Shown here piece by piece: positions 39,200 through 50,345 of a stretch of DNA of 64,000 nucleotides. The notes beneath the pieces were generated by a model. That model had not been told where the DNA came from, did not search any database, and saw nothing but the letters and a program-made list of their open reading frames with translations. Source of the stretch: Xestospongia bergquistia (lineage: Eukaryota > Porifera > Demospongiae > Haplosclerida > Petrosiidae); assembly GCA_963965975.1 (NCBI GenBank), contig OZ014413.1, forward strand, positions 312,501 through 376,500. Reading direction: 5' to 3'. The first letter of the stretch is position 1; each line of letters begins with the position of its first letter. The translations under genes were made by a program, and so were the position numbers.

Positions 39200-39688
39200 C
39201 ATCAGTAGCACTTTGCCCACAGCAAGAAAGTGTACACCATCGCAAAATAAACGCAATCGCTAAAGTATGAAGTTGGTAATTTAGGCTTTCCAGTGGATAG
39301 TTTTCCCTCAAAATCCTTGAAATACTTCTCAAAAGAATCAGAGAGAAAGTTGATGTGACTTTTGACGGAACGTACTCGTTAGATACCTCAAGGAAGATAG
39401 GAGAACTTCCCTAACTCACGCCTCTCACAACTGACAATATCTCGACAAAAACAGATTGGCGCTCACTGGTCTTCACAGAGAAGACACTAATACAATAGGT
39501 CAATATCTAGAAGAACAAACTAGCTACAATCAAAGCTGACAAAGGCTCCTTCTAAGCTCTGTCACTGGACTTCCCGTCTAGGAAAAGGTAGCCATTTTGT
39601 TGTGGTTTACTTTGTAAAGACGAAATGTGCACGGAAGTATCCGGATGTCCGCAAGTATGTTTACTCTTTTTGCTGTTTTGCACACGTG
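39200..39688. promoter_or_regulatory. Divergent promoter, p300 / AMDHD2-like (copy 1)
   Basis: It separates the p300 start (39199) from the AMDHD2-like ATG (39689). An ETS-type core CGGAAGT at 39632-39638, followed by CCGGATGTCCGCAAGTATG, recurs at the same place in copies 2 (48345) and 3 (63235). Conservation through duplication suggests a real promoter element. Factor identity is inferred from the motif. Confidence 0.5.
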
Positions 39689-40725
39689 ATGCCACCCACA
39701 GCAACAGCCAACACAGCAAATGAGTTCCCCATCAAGTAAGGGAGTCAAGGTTCATAATAATGGTGGGTAAACTGTAAGCTAAGTGAAAATGATTTGTGGT
39801 AAACTTGTAAAAACAATAGAAAGCCATGGTCTTTATTTGGTGGTGTACTGTGAGCATATGTCATCAATATTAGTGTTATTATTAATGATAATAATAGGGT
39901 CATATCTTATTAGAATGTTACAACTGAATAAAAACATTTACATGTTTTTAAAATTTAATACTATTGTTGTTTAGGTTTGTCGGGTAATAATGTGATACGT
40001 TATCGTAACTGTCAAGTCTTAATGGGCGGGGTTTTAAAGCTAGGAGGGTTCGAGATGGTCAGGTGATCAATCCTATGGTGTTGTTTTATCAAGAGCGTCA
40101 TCAACCTGAAGTGATAATAGAGTGTGATGAATTAATAGCATCACCTGGTTTTATTGATTTACAAGTTAATGGTATAATGAATAGATGGATGAATGGACAA
40201 ATGGAAGATGAATGGATGAATGATTGCATTTAATAGATGAATTGTAAATAAATAGATATTAATAAATATTTATTTCTTATATCTTGTTTATAGTTCCACT
40301 AAAGGACAAAAGAAAGTATTAAAAGATTGTATCACTGTATAAGTTCATATTGTCCTATATTAAGCTACATCATCACTAGAATCTTTTGAAATGGTAAGTA
40401 CATTCAAATGTATTTACCATAATATAACTTGTTATAATATCGATATTATCAATGATGAACAACCAACAATGTTAGGTATGAAAAATGGCATACATTGAAG
40501 GATGGATATATGAATGGACAGATAGACAGTATATGGACACATAACTACATGTACATTTCATAATAGACAGTATGTACATGTACATTTCCTTATTAGGTAA
40601 ACAGTGTGGAACGTTTAATAATAAAGAGAAGAAAGGAGCTACAATGAAGAATATACTTAGAACATCCTATTCTAGATTTATAGATAACATTCTTGTTATC
40701 TCACCTTGGTCCCAGTCTATCATAA
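39689..40725 (+). pseudogene. AMDHD2: AMDHD2-like (GlcNAc-6-phosphate deacetylase) pseudogene, copy 1
   Basis: Translated pieces match the N-terminal half of the deacetylase: NCQVLMGGVLKLGG, then after a frameshift VRDGQVINPMVLFYQERHQ, then ELIASPGFIDLQVNG (human ILAPGFIDVQINGG). Further on, TSSLESFEM and NNKEKKGATMKNILRTSY match the region after the HLEGPF motif. The frameshift near 40050, others near 40360, and the absence of the catalytic C-terminal half show it is not functional. The enzyme normally acts in amino-sugar catabolism. A complete gene may lie elsewhere. Confidence 0.75.
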
Positions 40726-41350
40726 TATAATTTAGTTATATTGTTTAATGTAATATATGTTATAAAATTTTTAGTTCATTTTAAAGCTAACAAACTTCTT
40801 TTGAAGGCAACTGATTTAAAACTGGCCTAGCAAACTTTTCCACATTTAGAATGGATGATGAGAGAATGACAGGAATATGATGAACTATACTGACTTCAAC
40901 TTTAGTACTAGTTGTATTATAGTAGGACACTTCAACAAATTTTAAAGATCAGTTGATGTAATTTACTCTAGTTATTCAATGAACACTATTATTGTAATGA
41001 TATCATTAAATTGTGTGTATTTATATATATATATTATTTTTATATATTTTCTATGAATAAAAATTAAAGTGCTATGCATAGTGATTACTATAGTTAACAT
41101 CAGATAAAAAAAACAATTAATAATTATTAATAATAATAATAAATCTTAATAAGTTTGCGCATGCGCAAATCGTGATGCTTCCTGTAGTAGCTAGCTCCAC
41201 CCCTATACTACTATTTGCAAAATATTTCACAGTAACCCTCAAATAAACACAAAATTAGCGACATTTCTGCATTTGTAGACACAGTTTGCTGAGTCATAGA
41301 TTGTAAATAAGGTCATGTGATATGTTTCCTTTCTTCAACTAGCTCATCAC
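40726..41350. other. Intergenic region shared with copy 2, with NRF1-like site
   Basis: The sequence matches 49440-50110 (blocks around TCATTAAATTGTGTGTATTT and GTAGCTAG.TCCACCCCT). Apart from the palindrome at 41156-41167, nothing functional is seen. Confidence 0.5.
41156..41167. promoter_or_regulatory. Palindromic NRF1-type site
   Basis: TGCGCATGCGCA is a perfect match to the NRF1 consensus (YGCGCAYGCGCR), unusual in such AT-rich DNA. It is retained at 49897-49908 in the duplicated block. The gene it serves is unclear. Confidence 0.45.
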
Positions 41351-41354
41351 AGTG

Positions 41355-41695
41355 GATCAGTTCCTGAAAACAATATATATTCTAGTATTTGCATAGCAGC
41401 TGCCTCATTACTGGCATCCAGGTTGTCCTTTATAATTGTTCAAGGTCAACTTTCTACATGATTTTAAACTGGCTACAACACAGCCATAATTTCAATGATA
41501 GTGGAGCCCCATATCTCAGTAAAACTATATATTATGATAAATATGCATCTTATTTTATTTAAACAGTATATATTCCAGTATTTGTGTATTATGAGTTGCC
41601 TCATTCATGGCATCCAGGTTGTCTTGCATAAATGTTGAAGATAAACCTTTTGCATGATTCTAAATCTGGCTATAACAGTAATACACATCACAGGT
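41355..41695. repeat. Diverged tandem duplication of about 205 bp
   Basis: 41361-41480 and 41565-41695 share CAGTATTTG.., TTGCCTCATT, GGCATCCAGGTTGTC and TGCATGATTCTAAA-like blocks. No gene is associated with it. Confidence 0.6.
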
Positions 41696-41731
41696 AGTAA
41701 TAGTTATATTACTAGTTAGTATATGTAGACA

Positions 41732-41792
41732 CAATGGAGAGAGAAGTCAGTTTCCTACGTTGTTCTAAGGTCAGTCATTCTCCTACTACACA

Positions 41793-41835
<43 letters not shown>

Positions 41836-42250
41836 GATCTATATAGCTCAGTAGTTATGTGGAGTTCAACAAGATGATACATGGACTACAACAGTCTATA
41901 CATGGATACAACAGAGGAGAGTCAACATCTACTAAGTACATTACCTGTGTATGTCAGTACTACTATGAGATAATAATACTATATACTGTACTATATGATC
42001 AATTACTGTAGGAAAGGAACATGTACTGAATATAACTTTTATCAGACATTAACAATAATGTTGAATCAAGTACTCAAGTATGTCACATGATCACTTGTTA
42101 TATAATTGTCTCTCTCTCTCTCTCCTATCATTGTTGTCTCTGTAGTAATCCTCATGTTGAAATACAACATCAAGAACTGTTAACTATATATCAATGGTTT
42201 TGTCTTAATAGACCATACACATTACAGGTAATAATCACTAGTTATATTAC
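41732..42250 (+). pseudogene. Exon-like fragments of an unrecognised gene
   Basis: Short open segments bounded by plausible splice signals read MEREVSFLRCSK, then SYVEFNKMIHGLQQSIHGYN (41849), then GTCTEYNFYQTLTIMLNQVL (42015), then NPHVEIQHQELLTIYQWFC (42150). The phases do not join with the donors I can see between the second and third segments, so it is either decayed or my exon limits are wrong. The family is not recognised. An AT dinucleotide run (41791-41832) sits in the first intron. Confidence 0.3.
41791..41832. repeat. AT dinucleotide microsatellite
   Basis: About 20 TA units in a row. Confidence 0.9.
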
Positions 42251-42999
42251 TAGTTAATATTACTAGTTATTATCAACTATTTCTGACAAAGTCTCATACG
42301 CAAAGAGGAGGAGGAGGGAATAGTTCATCCTAAACTGCTCCAGCTGCTCTTGGCTATGTAAGTACTCCATATAGTGTTCATACTAGTATATAATATATAT
42401 TAATAGTAACTATGATATCTATAATGATTGATATGTTAACACTTAACATCATTTACTAGTTAACACTATCTCTCTATAGACCACACCTACCCTCTTGTAA
42501 AACTCCTCTCTGTCCTCTGTCCACTCCAGCTCCTTTATTAGGGTTTATATAATGACCACCTAGACTACATCAGTAGAACATAGATTAGTGTTGTTACAGT
42601 TAAATTCGTGATCACATTATAATTCATTATTAGCTGAGGGCATTGACAAAGCTTCAAGATATACAATTAGATTTACTTATGGATAAATTAATTTAAGAAT
42701 GTAGTCCAACATATTATTTCTCCCATAAAATTTTGTTCTCAATTGTGAAGTTTTGTACAATATATATGAATGGCTTCATTCCTTTTAATCCATTATATAA
42801 ATTTAGAAACATTGAATGTTATAAATTAAGTATCCTAATAATAAAAATAAAATAGAATTTTAATATAATGTTTATCACAACCTGTTCCACTTCTGATGTG
42901 ATTTCAAGAAATTCTAAATGTAAACAAAGTGGGAATGATGATTAGTGAGAAATGTAATGTCCAAATGCTAAATATGAAATATGACATATTGACATACCT
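42251..42999. other. AT-rich region downstream of the TAZ2-KIX-Roc chimera
   Basis: No gene is recognised. It probably contains the 3' UTR of the chimera: a donor-like AAAG|GTATGT follows directly after its stop, so the UTR may be spliced. Confidence 0.4.
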
Positions 43000-45900
43000 T
43001 TAGTTTGTATATGACATAATTTCATCAGCTATGCCATTTCGGTTAAATTTCACTCTTAAAATATCCACAAATTTAGTCAAAATACCAGCATCATACTTGA
43101 CACGATCCCTTATATCATCAAGAATAGTTTCAAGACGGTCCTCATTTGTATCTCTACTGGATTTGTCTTTTACTCTCTTGTAAACATCCTCAGAGATGAT
43201 TTCTTTTGCAAAGAGCTTCCTTGCCAGAACAAAAGGATCAATAGTTGATTCAACAATAATGTCAGTACATTGAACTAAAGCTCTTACAGCCTTATCAGAG
43301 TTCAGAATAACATTATCTATAGTAATAAAATATTTTAGAGTATAAAATATTATGACAAGGGGAGGCTAATTAGAAGTTATCAATGAATATGATCAACATT
43401 AATCTTATGAAATTACATACCTGTATTGTCAGAAGTCACAGCAACATACTGTTCAGGCTCTAAAGACAATACGTCAGGATCTAATAAACAACATTTAGTT
43501 TACAGTCACATACAAAGTTATAATATACATAGGATACATACCTACAATGCTTGGTAGGTTATGTGTAGTACCTGACTATACAAAAGAGTTCTTTATTGTT
43601 TTATATGTGTGTATATCAAAGGCACTGCCTGGACAACATTGGTCATAATTGTACAGTGAAATTGATATTAAATGGGATGTGTCATCTGGTAGATCACAGG
43701 TACTTGTTGTGCCAATAAATCAAACAAAAATTAAAGCAGTCAAGATGAAGTCTCATATATTGATAAAGCACTTCAACTTGTATTCAATCAACTACTTGAC
43801 TATAGATACCTCTAATGCTTCTTCTGTAATACATGCAGATAGTACTTTAATTTATTACATACAATAGTCAAAAATTTAAGGTATATTTAATATTAAGAAT
43901 TTAGTGAACCATTTTGAAAATATATAGTATAACTAAGTGAAACAAAAATATATTAATTTAGATGCTACCACTATATTACAAGACACTATTTTGGGTTGTA
44001 TAAAATAACATAATATGTACATACCTTTTGGTAAAGTCACAATCTTATTAGATTTAGTACAACGAGCTTCTAGGCTTCTAGATCTTAAAATAGCAGCATG
44101 ACAAGGTTGTTGAGAACAAGGACAAAAAGAACCCTTTTTGGGTTGAATTTCACTCTTGAATTGGCGTTTCATAATAGTATCTGATAAAATAGAGTCAATT
44201 TGTTTCTCGAGTCTTGCTTTGTCCTCAGGACATTTAAAGTAAACTTCATAACAATCATTTGATTCTACAAAAACTACTTTCTCATTTATATCAAAGTGAT
44301 TCAATGCAATCACATTAGCATACATTGGTGATGTAGTATCAATTGACCAAACTGAATTATCGAAAAAAAAATAGGGGTTATCCAAGAGTTGACTCATATC
44401 AGAGTCATCTACAGTAACTGTTAATGTTGTTGATAAGAGGTTGACAATCATAGCACAAAAAAGACCAAGTGGAGCTCCATTCTCAAAGTAGTAGAGCAGA
44501 GAGGACTGGTTGAAAGGACTAAATTGTGATGGATCTGTTAGTGGTAATAATGCAGGCATAAAGAACTGATCTGCAGATATTTTTGTTGCTGTAAGGAGAT
44601 GTTCAAATATTTCTAGAAGCTGTGAACTAAAATCAGGAAATGATCTAGATATATGTAAACTTTTCTCTAATTTAATAAAAACGTCTTTTGAAATAATCCC
44701 CTTTTCTGCAGCAATACTACAATGATGTGATCCTGGACCAATTGAAACATTATTTCGTATTTTACAGACTAGTACAACCAGTTCACTGACAATTTCAATC
44801 AGTCTGTTGGGGAAAACAAACACTAAATCAGATACTCCTTCATAGTACAAGATAGTATTGAGGAGATGAAAAAATTTTAGAGCACTTTGCACTTCTTCTT
44901 CTGTGAACCCTAATCCTGTACCAATAGCTGTGCACTCACCTAATGAGAGTACTCCACAACCTTTGTTGGCATTTTTACACAACAAAATTTCAAATGCATA
45001 CCAACTTAATGGAATATCTACTTCAAAAGCTTGTTCTCTTAATTCAGCACGAATCTCCTTAATTACTGGATCATCAAAGATTTTACGAGAAGCCTTACGA
45101 CCATCAACTTCATGCAAAATCTTTTTACTTGTTGCATCACGATAGAACAGGTTGCTCTCTACAGAATGAAATATCTGGGCAAGTTTTTCTTCTTTCTCTT
45201 CAATAGTTTCCACTTTTTCTCTGTTCTGTTGTTGTTTACAATCATAATCATCTCGATGAGTAGCAACAGTAATAAGGGCTACTTTTTCTGGTATCTTGAT
45301 TATATTTGAAAGGTCACTAGTGCCCGAAACTAATTGTTGTTGATGACCACTTGAAGTAACCATAAGTGTAAGACGCCTTAGAAGTGTTTCAACAGATGGA
45401 GAATAGTCACTTACACAATAACGTCCGTCTTCACATTGTAAGTCAGTAGATGATTGATTAGAAAGATCTTCAGCTAGATTAGTAACTAACATAAGAACTG
45501 ATACACATGGTACAAATGCTTGTACTAACTGTTGAAATTGTATTTGACCTCCACAATCAATGAAATAGAGCCATTCTTTATGACATGTTAACTTGTTCAC
45601 CTTAATATAAGCCTTCATTACAATATCACATAATTCCCTCGTTACATTGTCTCTATGTGTGTCATGCTTAAAAGAAGACTGATGAACTGAAACATTAGAA
45701 CTAGTAAATTGACTAAATGAAGATTTAGAAAGCACAGATAAAGGTATTGAAACAATGAGACTTGTTACAGCAGTAGATTGGTAGTTATTACTATGTTGTA
45801 GCACATCTTGTAGCTGATCTTTAATTTCACTAACAAATTTTTTAACCATAGTATCATGATCTACTAATTCCCAATGATACTCATCACTTTGCTGACCAAA

Positions 45901-48296
45901 ACGACTCATTGAAAATTCTCCAACAGCAATTTGAGGAGACTCAATACAACCTGTACTGATGTTACTTGTGTAGGGTTTTGAGAGAATTAGACATTTTACT
46001 GACGTTTTACCAGCTCTAGCTGGACCTTGTATAACAGCTTTAGTAATTCTAGTTTTAATAGATCCACTTTTTTTAAGACCCTTACGAAGATATTGATCTA
46101 ATAAAACCATCCTCCTGTCTTGTTCTACAAGAGGAATACAATGTCCATAAATTCATCATCATTCATATCATTTATTCATTCATCCGTCCTTTTATCTATC
46201 CATTATTCTCACCATTTTGCCTGTTCTTCCGTCTCTCAGCCAGTAATTTCCTGATCTGATAAATTCTCTCTTCTAATTTCTGATAATAGTCCTCCTATAA
46301 TTACAATATTAATAATAATATATATATGATTATGGGGTCATACTCTGCTATTAGCTGTCTCAAACATGGATCTCTCTACACGTACAGCAAATTGGTAAAG
46401 ACTAGCGACTTGATTATCAACAGGTACTTGACTTTCAAGTATTGGATAGATAGCTTCAACCCTATACAATATGTCATATAAGTAATGACTCTATTATATA
46501 TCCATTAATAAATCCATCCATCATTCTATCTGTCATTAGCTTACAACTTTTTAATGAGATGATTTCGTAGATCAGAGTTGACCTCAGAACGCCAATTTAC
46601 ACCACTAGGTGGTGAAGGTTTTGATTGATTTACTTTCCATATTCTCCGTTGATCTAGTTGGAAACTCCTGTCCTGTTCTCGCTGATGTCTCTGCCTCATT
46701 TTTTGCTTCAATGTAGCACATATTGGCACAGGCACATTTTGCCTCTTGGCACATTTTGCCTCTTCACACTCCTTGTTGTGGCTAGCACACATTCTGATAA
46801 AAAAATTGTGAGCACTGCATTTTCCAGATGCTCTCATTTTACAATCTCTGGCATGATGAAGCAGTTGTTTCATCTTGATACAGAGTGGCTTAGAACAAGT
46901 GTGATCTTGACATTGACAGGCATGGATTAGGAACTCATTTCGTCTTTTAAAGAGCTGTGCTCGATTAGCTATTGTATTCTGTGATGTTTTTTCATCATCT
47001 CCCATATTAAAACCAAGTTTCTTTCTTAGATGGTCAACTGTAGCATGACATGTTTGACATAAACCATAATCCTGTAAGATAAATGGATACATGAGTATTA
47101 GTAATAGATGAATAGATAAACAGATAGATAGATGGGTAGTAAAATCATAATTTATAGATTAAAAATATTAAAAATAGCACTGAGACAAAAAGGTCTATTT
47201 TTTGGTTTGGTGCAATGAATTACTCAAAACATTCTTTGTTGTATTTAAAATCTTTCCAATGAAACGAAAAATTACACACACATTGAGGTCTAGTTTGGTT
47301 CAAAGTTATTCTGTTTATGTTACACATTAGGACAAATGTTTGATAAGTAAGTAAAAACTGTACCATGATGTATAATTGACTTCTATAACACACACAAGGT
47401 TAATAAGTGTTCAAGGAGATTAAAAACTCATAAGCTAAATGTATTTGCCAAGATTGCTAAGATATTTGTAAACCTGAAATCAAATGATTTCATTGGTCAG
47501 TTTGGTACAAACATGGTAAAACTATTACTTAGAACAAAGTCCAATCATTGCTGATTTGGAAACTTTTGTGCATGTAAAGCTTGGTATGGAGCCTATACAC
47601 AACAACAAATAAAAAGGCTTATCCTTTGGACTGAAACTCTACATCAATAAAACTATAGTAGCTTTAAAATAATTCTATTATGGCAAGTAAATAAAAAGCA
47701 TGTCAACAAAGCTTTGCAGCAAAGAAAATGTAGGTAAAGAAATAAAGCATGGAAGGTTTAGTCCTTCCGCTTTTGGACCTTTTTTAGTCTTAGGAATAAT
47801 AGCTTGTAGAGAAGAGTACTAGCACTACTTATATCATACTCATTTCAATGTCACTGTAACTCCACAACATGACAATGATTACAAATGTACCTCTTTAAAA
47901 TCATCAGGAACAGAGAGTACACTCTTTTCTTTATCAGGTGAAAAGATAGTAGAAGCCGAAACTGATTCTGTAGCATTTGATTTACATGATGAATTCGATT
48001 GTCTCATTTTGTGTTTTCTCTTTGTTGATGAGAACTGGGGGTCACTCAATGGAGATCCTAACGGCAGTATTATGAATTAATTAGAGTTATTAAAGGGGCT
48101 TACTGTACCTTTGATCATGTGATGTTGATGTGGTCGGTCATAATCCATGCCTACAGTAACAAAATGAACAGATATTATAGAAGGTATACCAAACAGATAC
48201 ATTAAACCTACTTTTCTCGCCACATTCACTCATTCTGGGCCTTTTTGATGGTGGCACACCAACTTCACTGGTGTCTATAGAAGTCAGCTCCGCCAT
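43000..48296 (-). CDS. Chimeric p300-derived (TAZ2-KIX) + Roc-COR GTPase + death-fold-like protein
   Basis: Nine exons: 48212-48296, 48109-48150, 47891-48057, 46545-47071, 46344-46461, 46213-46294, 44025-46124, 43421-43480, 43000-43316. They sum to 3498 nt (1165 codons plus stop) with every phase matching. The start ([20 protein letters not shown]) is the p300 N-terminus. Exon 4 gives the end of ZZ and a TAZ2 ([17 protein letters not shown]), fused inside the exon to KIX ([13 protein letters not shown]). Exons 5-6 finish KIX (DYYQKLEERIYQIRKLL). Exon 7 is Roc-COR: P-loop GPARAGKTS, switch [16 protein letters not shown] in the THxD position typical of Roc, then COR-like [14 protein letters not shown]. 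Exons 8-9 add a helical tail ([23 protein letters not shown]), possibly death-fold. Bromodomain and HAT are absent, so it cannot be an acetyltransferase. Location and partners are unknown. Confidence 0.8.
47072..47890. other. Long intron of the TAZ2-KIX-Roc chimera
   Basis: At 819 bp it is much longer than its neighbours. It joins the diverged exon ending DDFKE to the TAZ2 exon in phase 0. No transposon ends or open frames were found in it. It marks where p300 exons between the two were lost or replaced (inference). Confidence 0.5.
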
Positions 48297-48396
48297 CAAA
48301 ATTATTCAACGAAGAATACGCCCAAAATCCACCAATTTAATGCACGGAAGTATCCGGTCCGGATGTCCGCAAGTATGTTGCTATTTTGCACACTTG
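48297..48396. promoter_or_regulatory. Divergent promoter, chimera / AMDHD2-like (copy 2)
   Basis: This is a shortened version (100 bp) of the p300 promoter block, with CGGAAGT at 48345-48351 followed by ATCCGG and GGATGTCCGCAAGTATG. Copies 1 and 3 share it. Confidence 0.5.
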
Positions 48397-49436
48397 ATGC
48401 CACCCACAGCAACACCCAACACTGCAAATGAGTTCCCCATCAAGTAAGGGAGTCAAGGTTCATAATAATGGTGGGTAAAACTGTAAGCTAAGTGAAAATG
48501 ATTTGTGGTAAACGTGTAAAAACAATAGAAAGCCATGGTCTTTATTTGGGGGTGTACTGTGAGCATATGTCATCAATATTAGTGTTATTGTTAATGATAA
48601 TAATAGGGTCATATCTTATTAGAATGTTAAAACTAAATAAAACATTTATATGTATTTAAAATTTAATACTATTGTTTAGATTTGTCAGGTAATGTGATAT
48701 GTTATCGTAACTGTCAAGTCTTAAGGGGCGGGGTTTTAAAACTAGGAGACATATGGGTTCGAGATGGTCAGGTGATCAATCCTGTGGTGTTGTTTTATCA
48801 AGAGCGTCTGAAGTGACAATAGATTGATTAACATCATTGTAGGTGCGGCTGGGCCTACAACAATGTCAGGAGTTGATAGGTAGACACGCCCATTAATGGT
48901 ATAATGGATGAATGGACACACAGAGAATAGATAGATGAATGATTGCATTTAATAGATGAATTGTAAATAGATATTAATAAATATTTACTGACATCTCTTA
49001 TGTCTTGTTTATAGTTCCACTAAAAGACAAAAGAAAGTATTAAAAGATTGTATCACTGTATAAGTTCATATTGTTATATTTTAAGCTACATCATCACTAG
49101 AATCTTTTGAAATGGTAAGTACATTCAAATGTACTTACCATAATATAACTTGTTATAATATCGATATTATCAGTGATGAACAACCAACAATGTTAGGTAT
49201 GAAAAATGGCATACATTGAAGGATGGATAGATGAATGGACAGATAGACAGTATGTGGACACATAACTACATGTACATTTCATAATAGACAGTATGTACAT
49301 GTACATTTCCTTATTAGGTATACAATGTGGAACATTTAATAATAAAGAGAAGAAAGGAGCTACAATGAAGAGAACAAGCTATTCTAGATTTATAGATAAC
49401 ATACTTGTTATCTCTCCTTGGTCCCAGTCAATCATG
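48397..49436 (+). pseudogene. AMDHD2: AMDHD2-like pseudogene, copy 2
   Basis: In this copy the first segment is intact (NCQVLRGGVLKLGDIWVRDG, then QVINPVVLFYQERL). It then runs into TGA because the codons for HQPEVIIECDELIAS-PGFIDLQ are deleted or replaced. Later fragments match copy 1. The lesion differs from copy 1 (frameshift) and copy 3 (nonsense), so the copies decayed separately. Confidence 0.75.
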
Positions 49437-49896
49437 ATATAATTTAGTTATATTGTTTAATGTAAATTTTTAGTTCATTTTAAAGCTAACAAACTTCTTT
49501 TGAAGGCAACTGATTTTAAAATGGCCTGGAAAACTTTTCCACATTTGGTTACTGTTCTTTGTCTGCTCAGTTGGATGATGAGAGAATGACAGGAATACGA
49601 TGAACTATACTGACTTCAACTTTAGCTGTATTATAGTCTTGTTAATAAGTAGAGATATTATAATTTTACATTAGTAGTAATGATGTTTTATAACAAATTG
49701 TAAAGATCAGTTGATACAATTTATTCTAGTTGTTCAATGAACACTATTATTGTAATGTTATCATTAAATTGTGTGTATTTATATATATTTATTATTTTTA
49801 TATACTTTCTATGAATAAAAATAAAAGTATTATGCATAGTAATTACTATAGTATAACACAGAACGTCAGATATAAAAAATAATTAAGTATAAGGTT

Positions 49897-49908
49897 TGCG
49901 CATGCGCA
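49897..49908. promoter_or_regulatory. Palindromic NRF1-type site (duplicate copy)
   Basis: TGCGCATGCGCA again, in the same surrounding block as 41156-41167. The flanks differ at several positions while the 12-bp core is identical. Confidence 0.45.
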
Positions 49909-50345
49909 GATATCCTTGATACTTCCTGTTGTAGCTAGTTCCACCCCTGTACCACTATTTGGAAAGTAACCTAATACAAAATTAGCAATAAAAAAAGAAA
50001 ATGTATTCGTGGGCAGTTTCCTGAGTCATAGATTGTAAATAAAGTCACGTGATATACTTCATTTCTTCCATGGACCACAACACAACCGGCACATCATAGT
50101 GGATCAGTTCCTGAAACCTTCCAGTATTTGTGTATTATATTGTAGATTCCTCCAAACCTCAACTATTTCTGACAAACATTATGATCAAGTAAACACTTAT
50201 TTTATGATAACAACTAATACACTAGTAATAGTACTAAGAGAGTACAGGATATATATATATATACACATATATTTTATATATATGTATATATTCAGAATAA
50301 CAGAAAATACAACTAGTTTAATAAATCTATTCCAGCAATATATTA
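49909..50345. other. Intergenic region 3' of the ZU5/Death gene
   Basis: The sequence is shared with copy 1 as far as GTGGATCAGTTCCTGAAA (50098), then diverges. A TATATA-rich stretch lies near 50250-50290. No gene was found. Confidence 0.5.

Noticed and set aside
43933..46110. NACHT/NLR-type ATPase for the P-loop exon
   Set aside because: DCGGQ switch and THRDD motif with a COR-like region after it fit a Roc GTPase. No NACHT Walker B or NB-ARC signature was seen.
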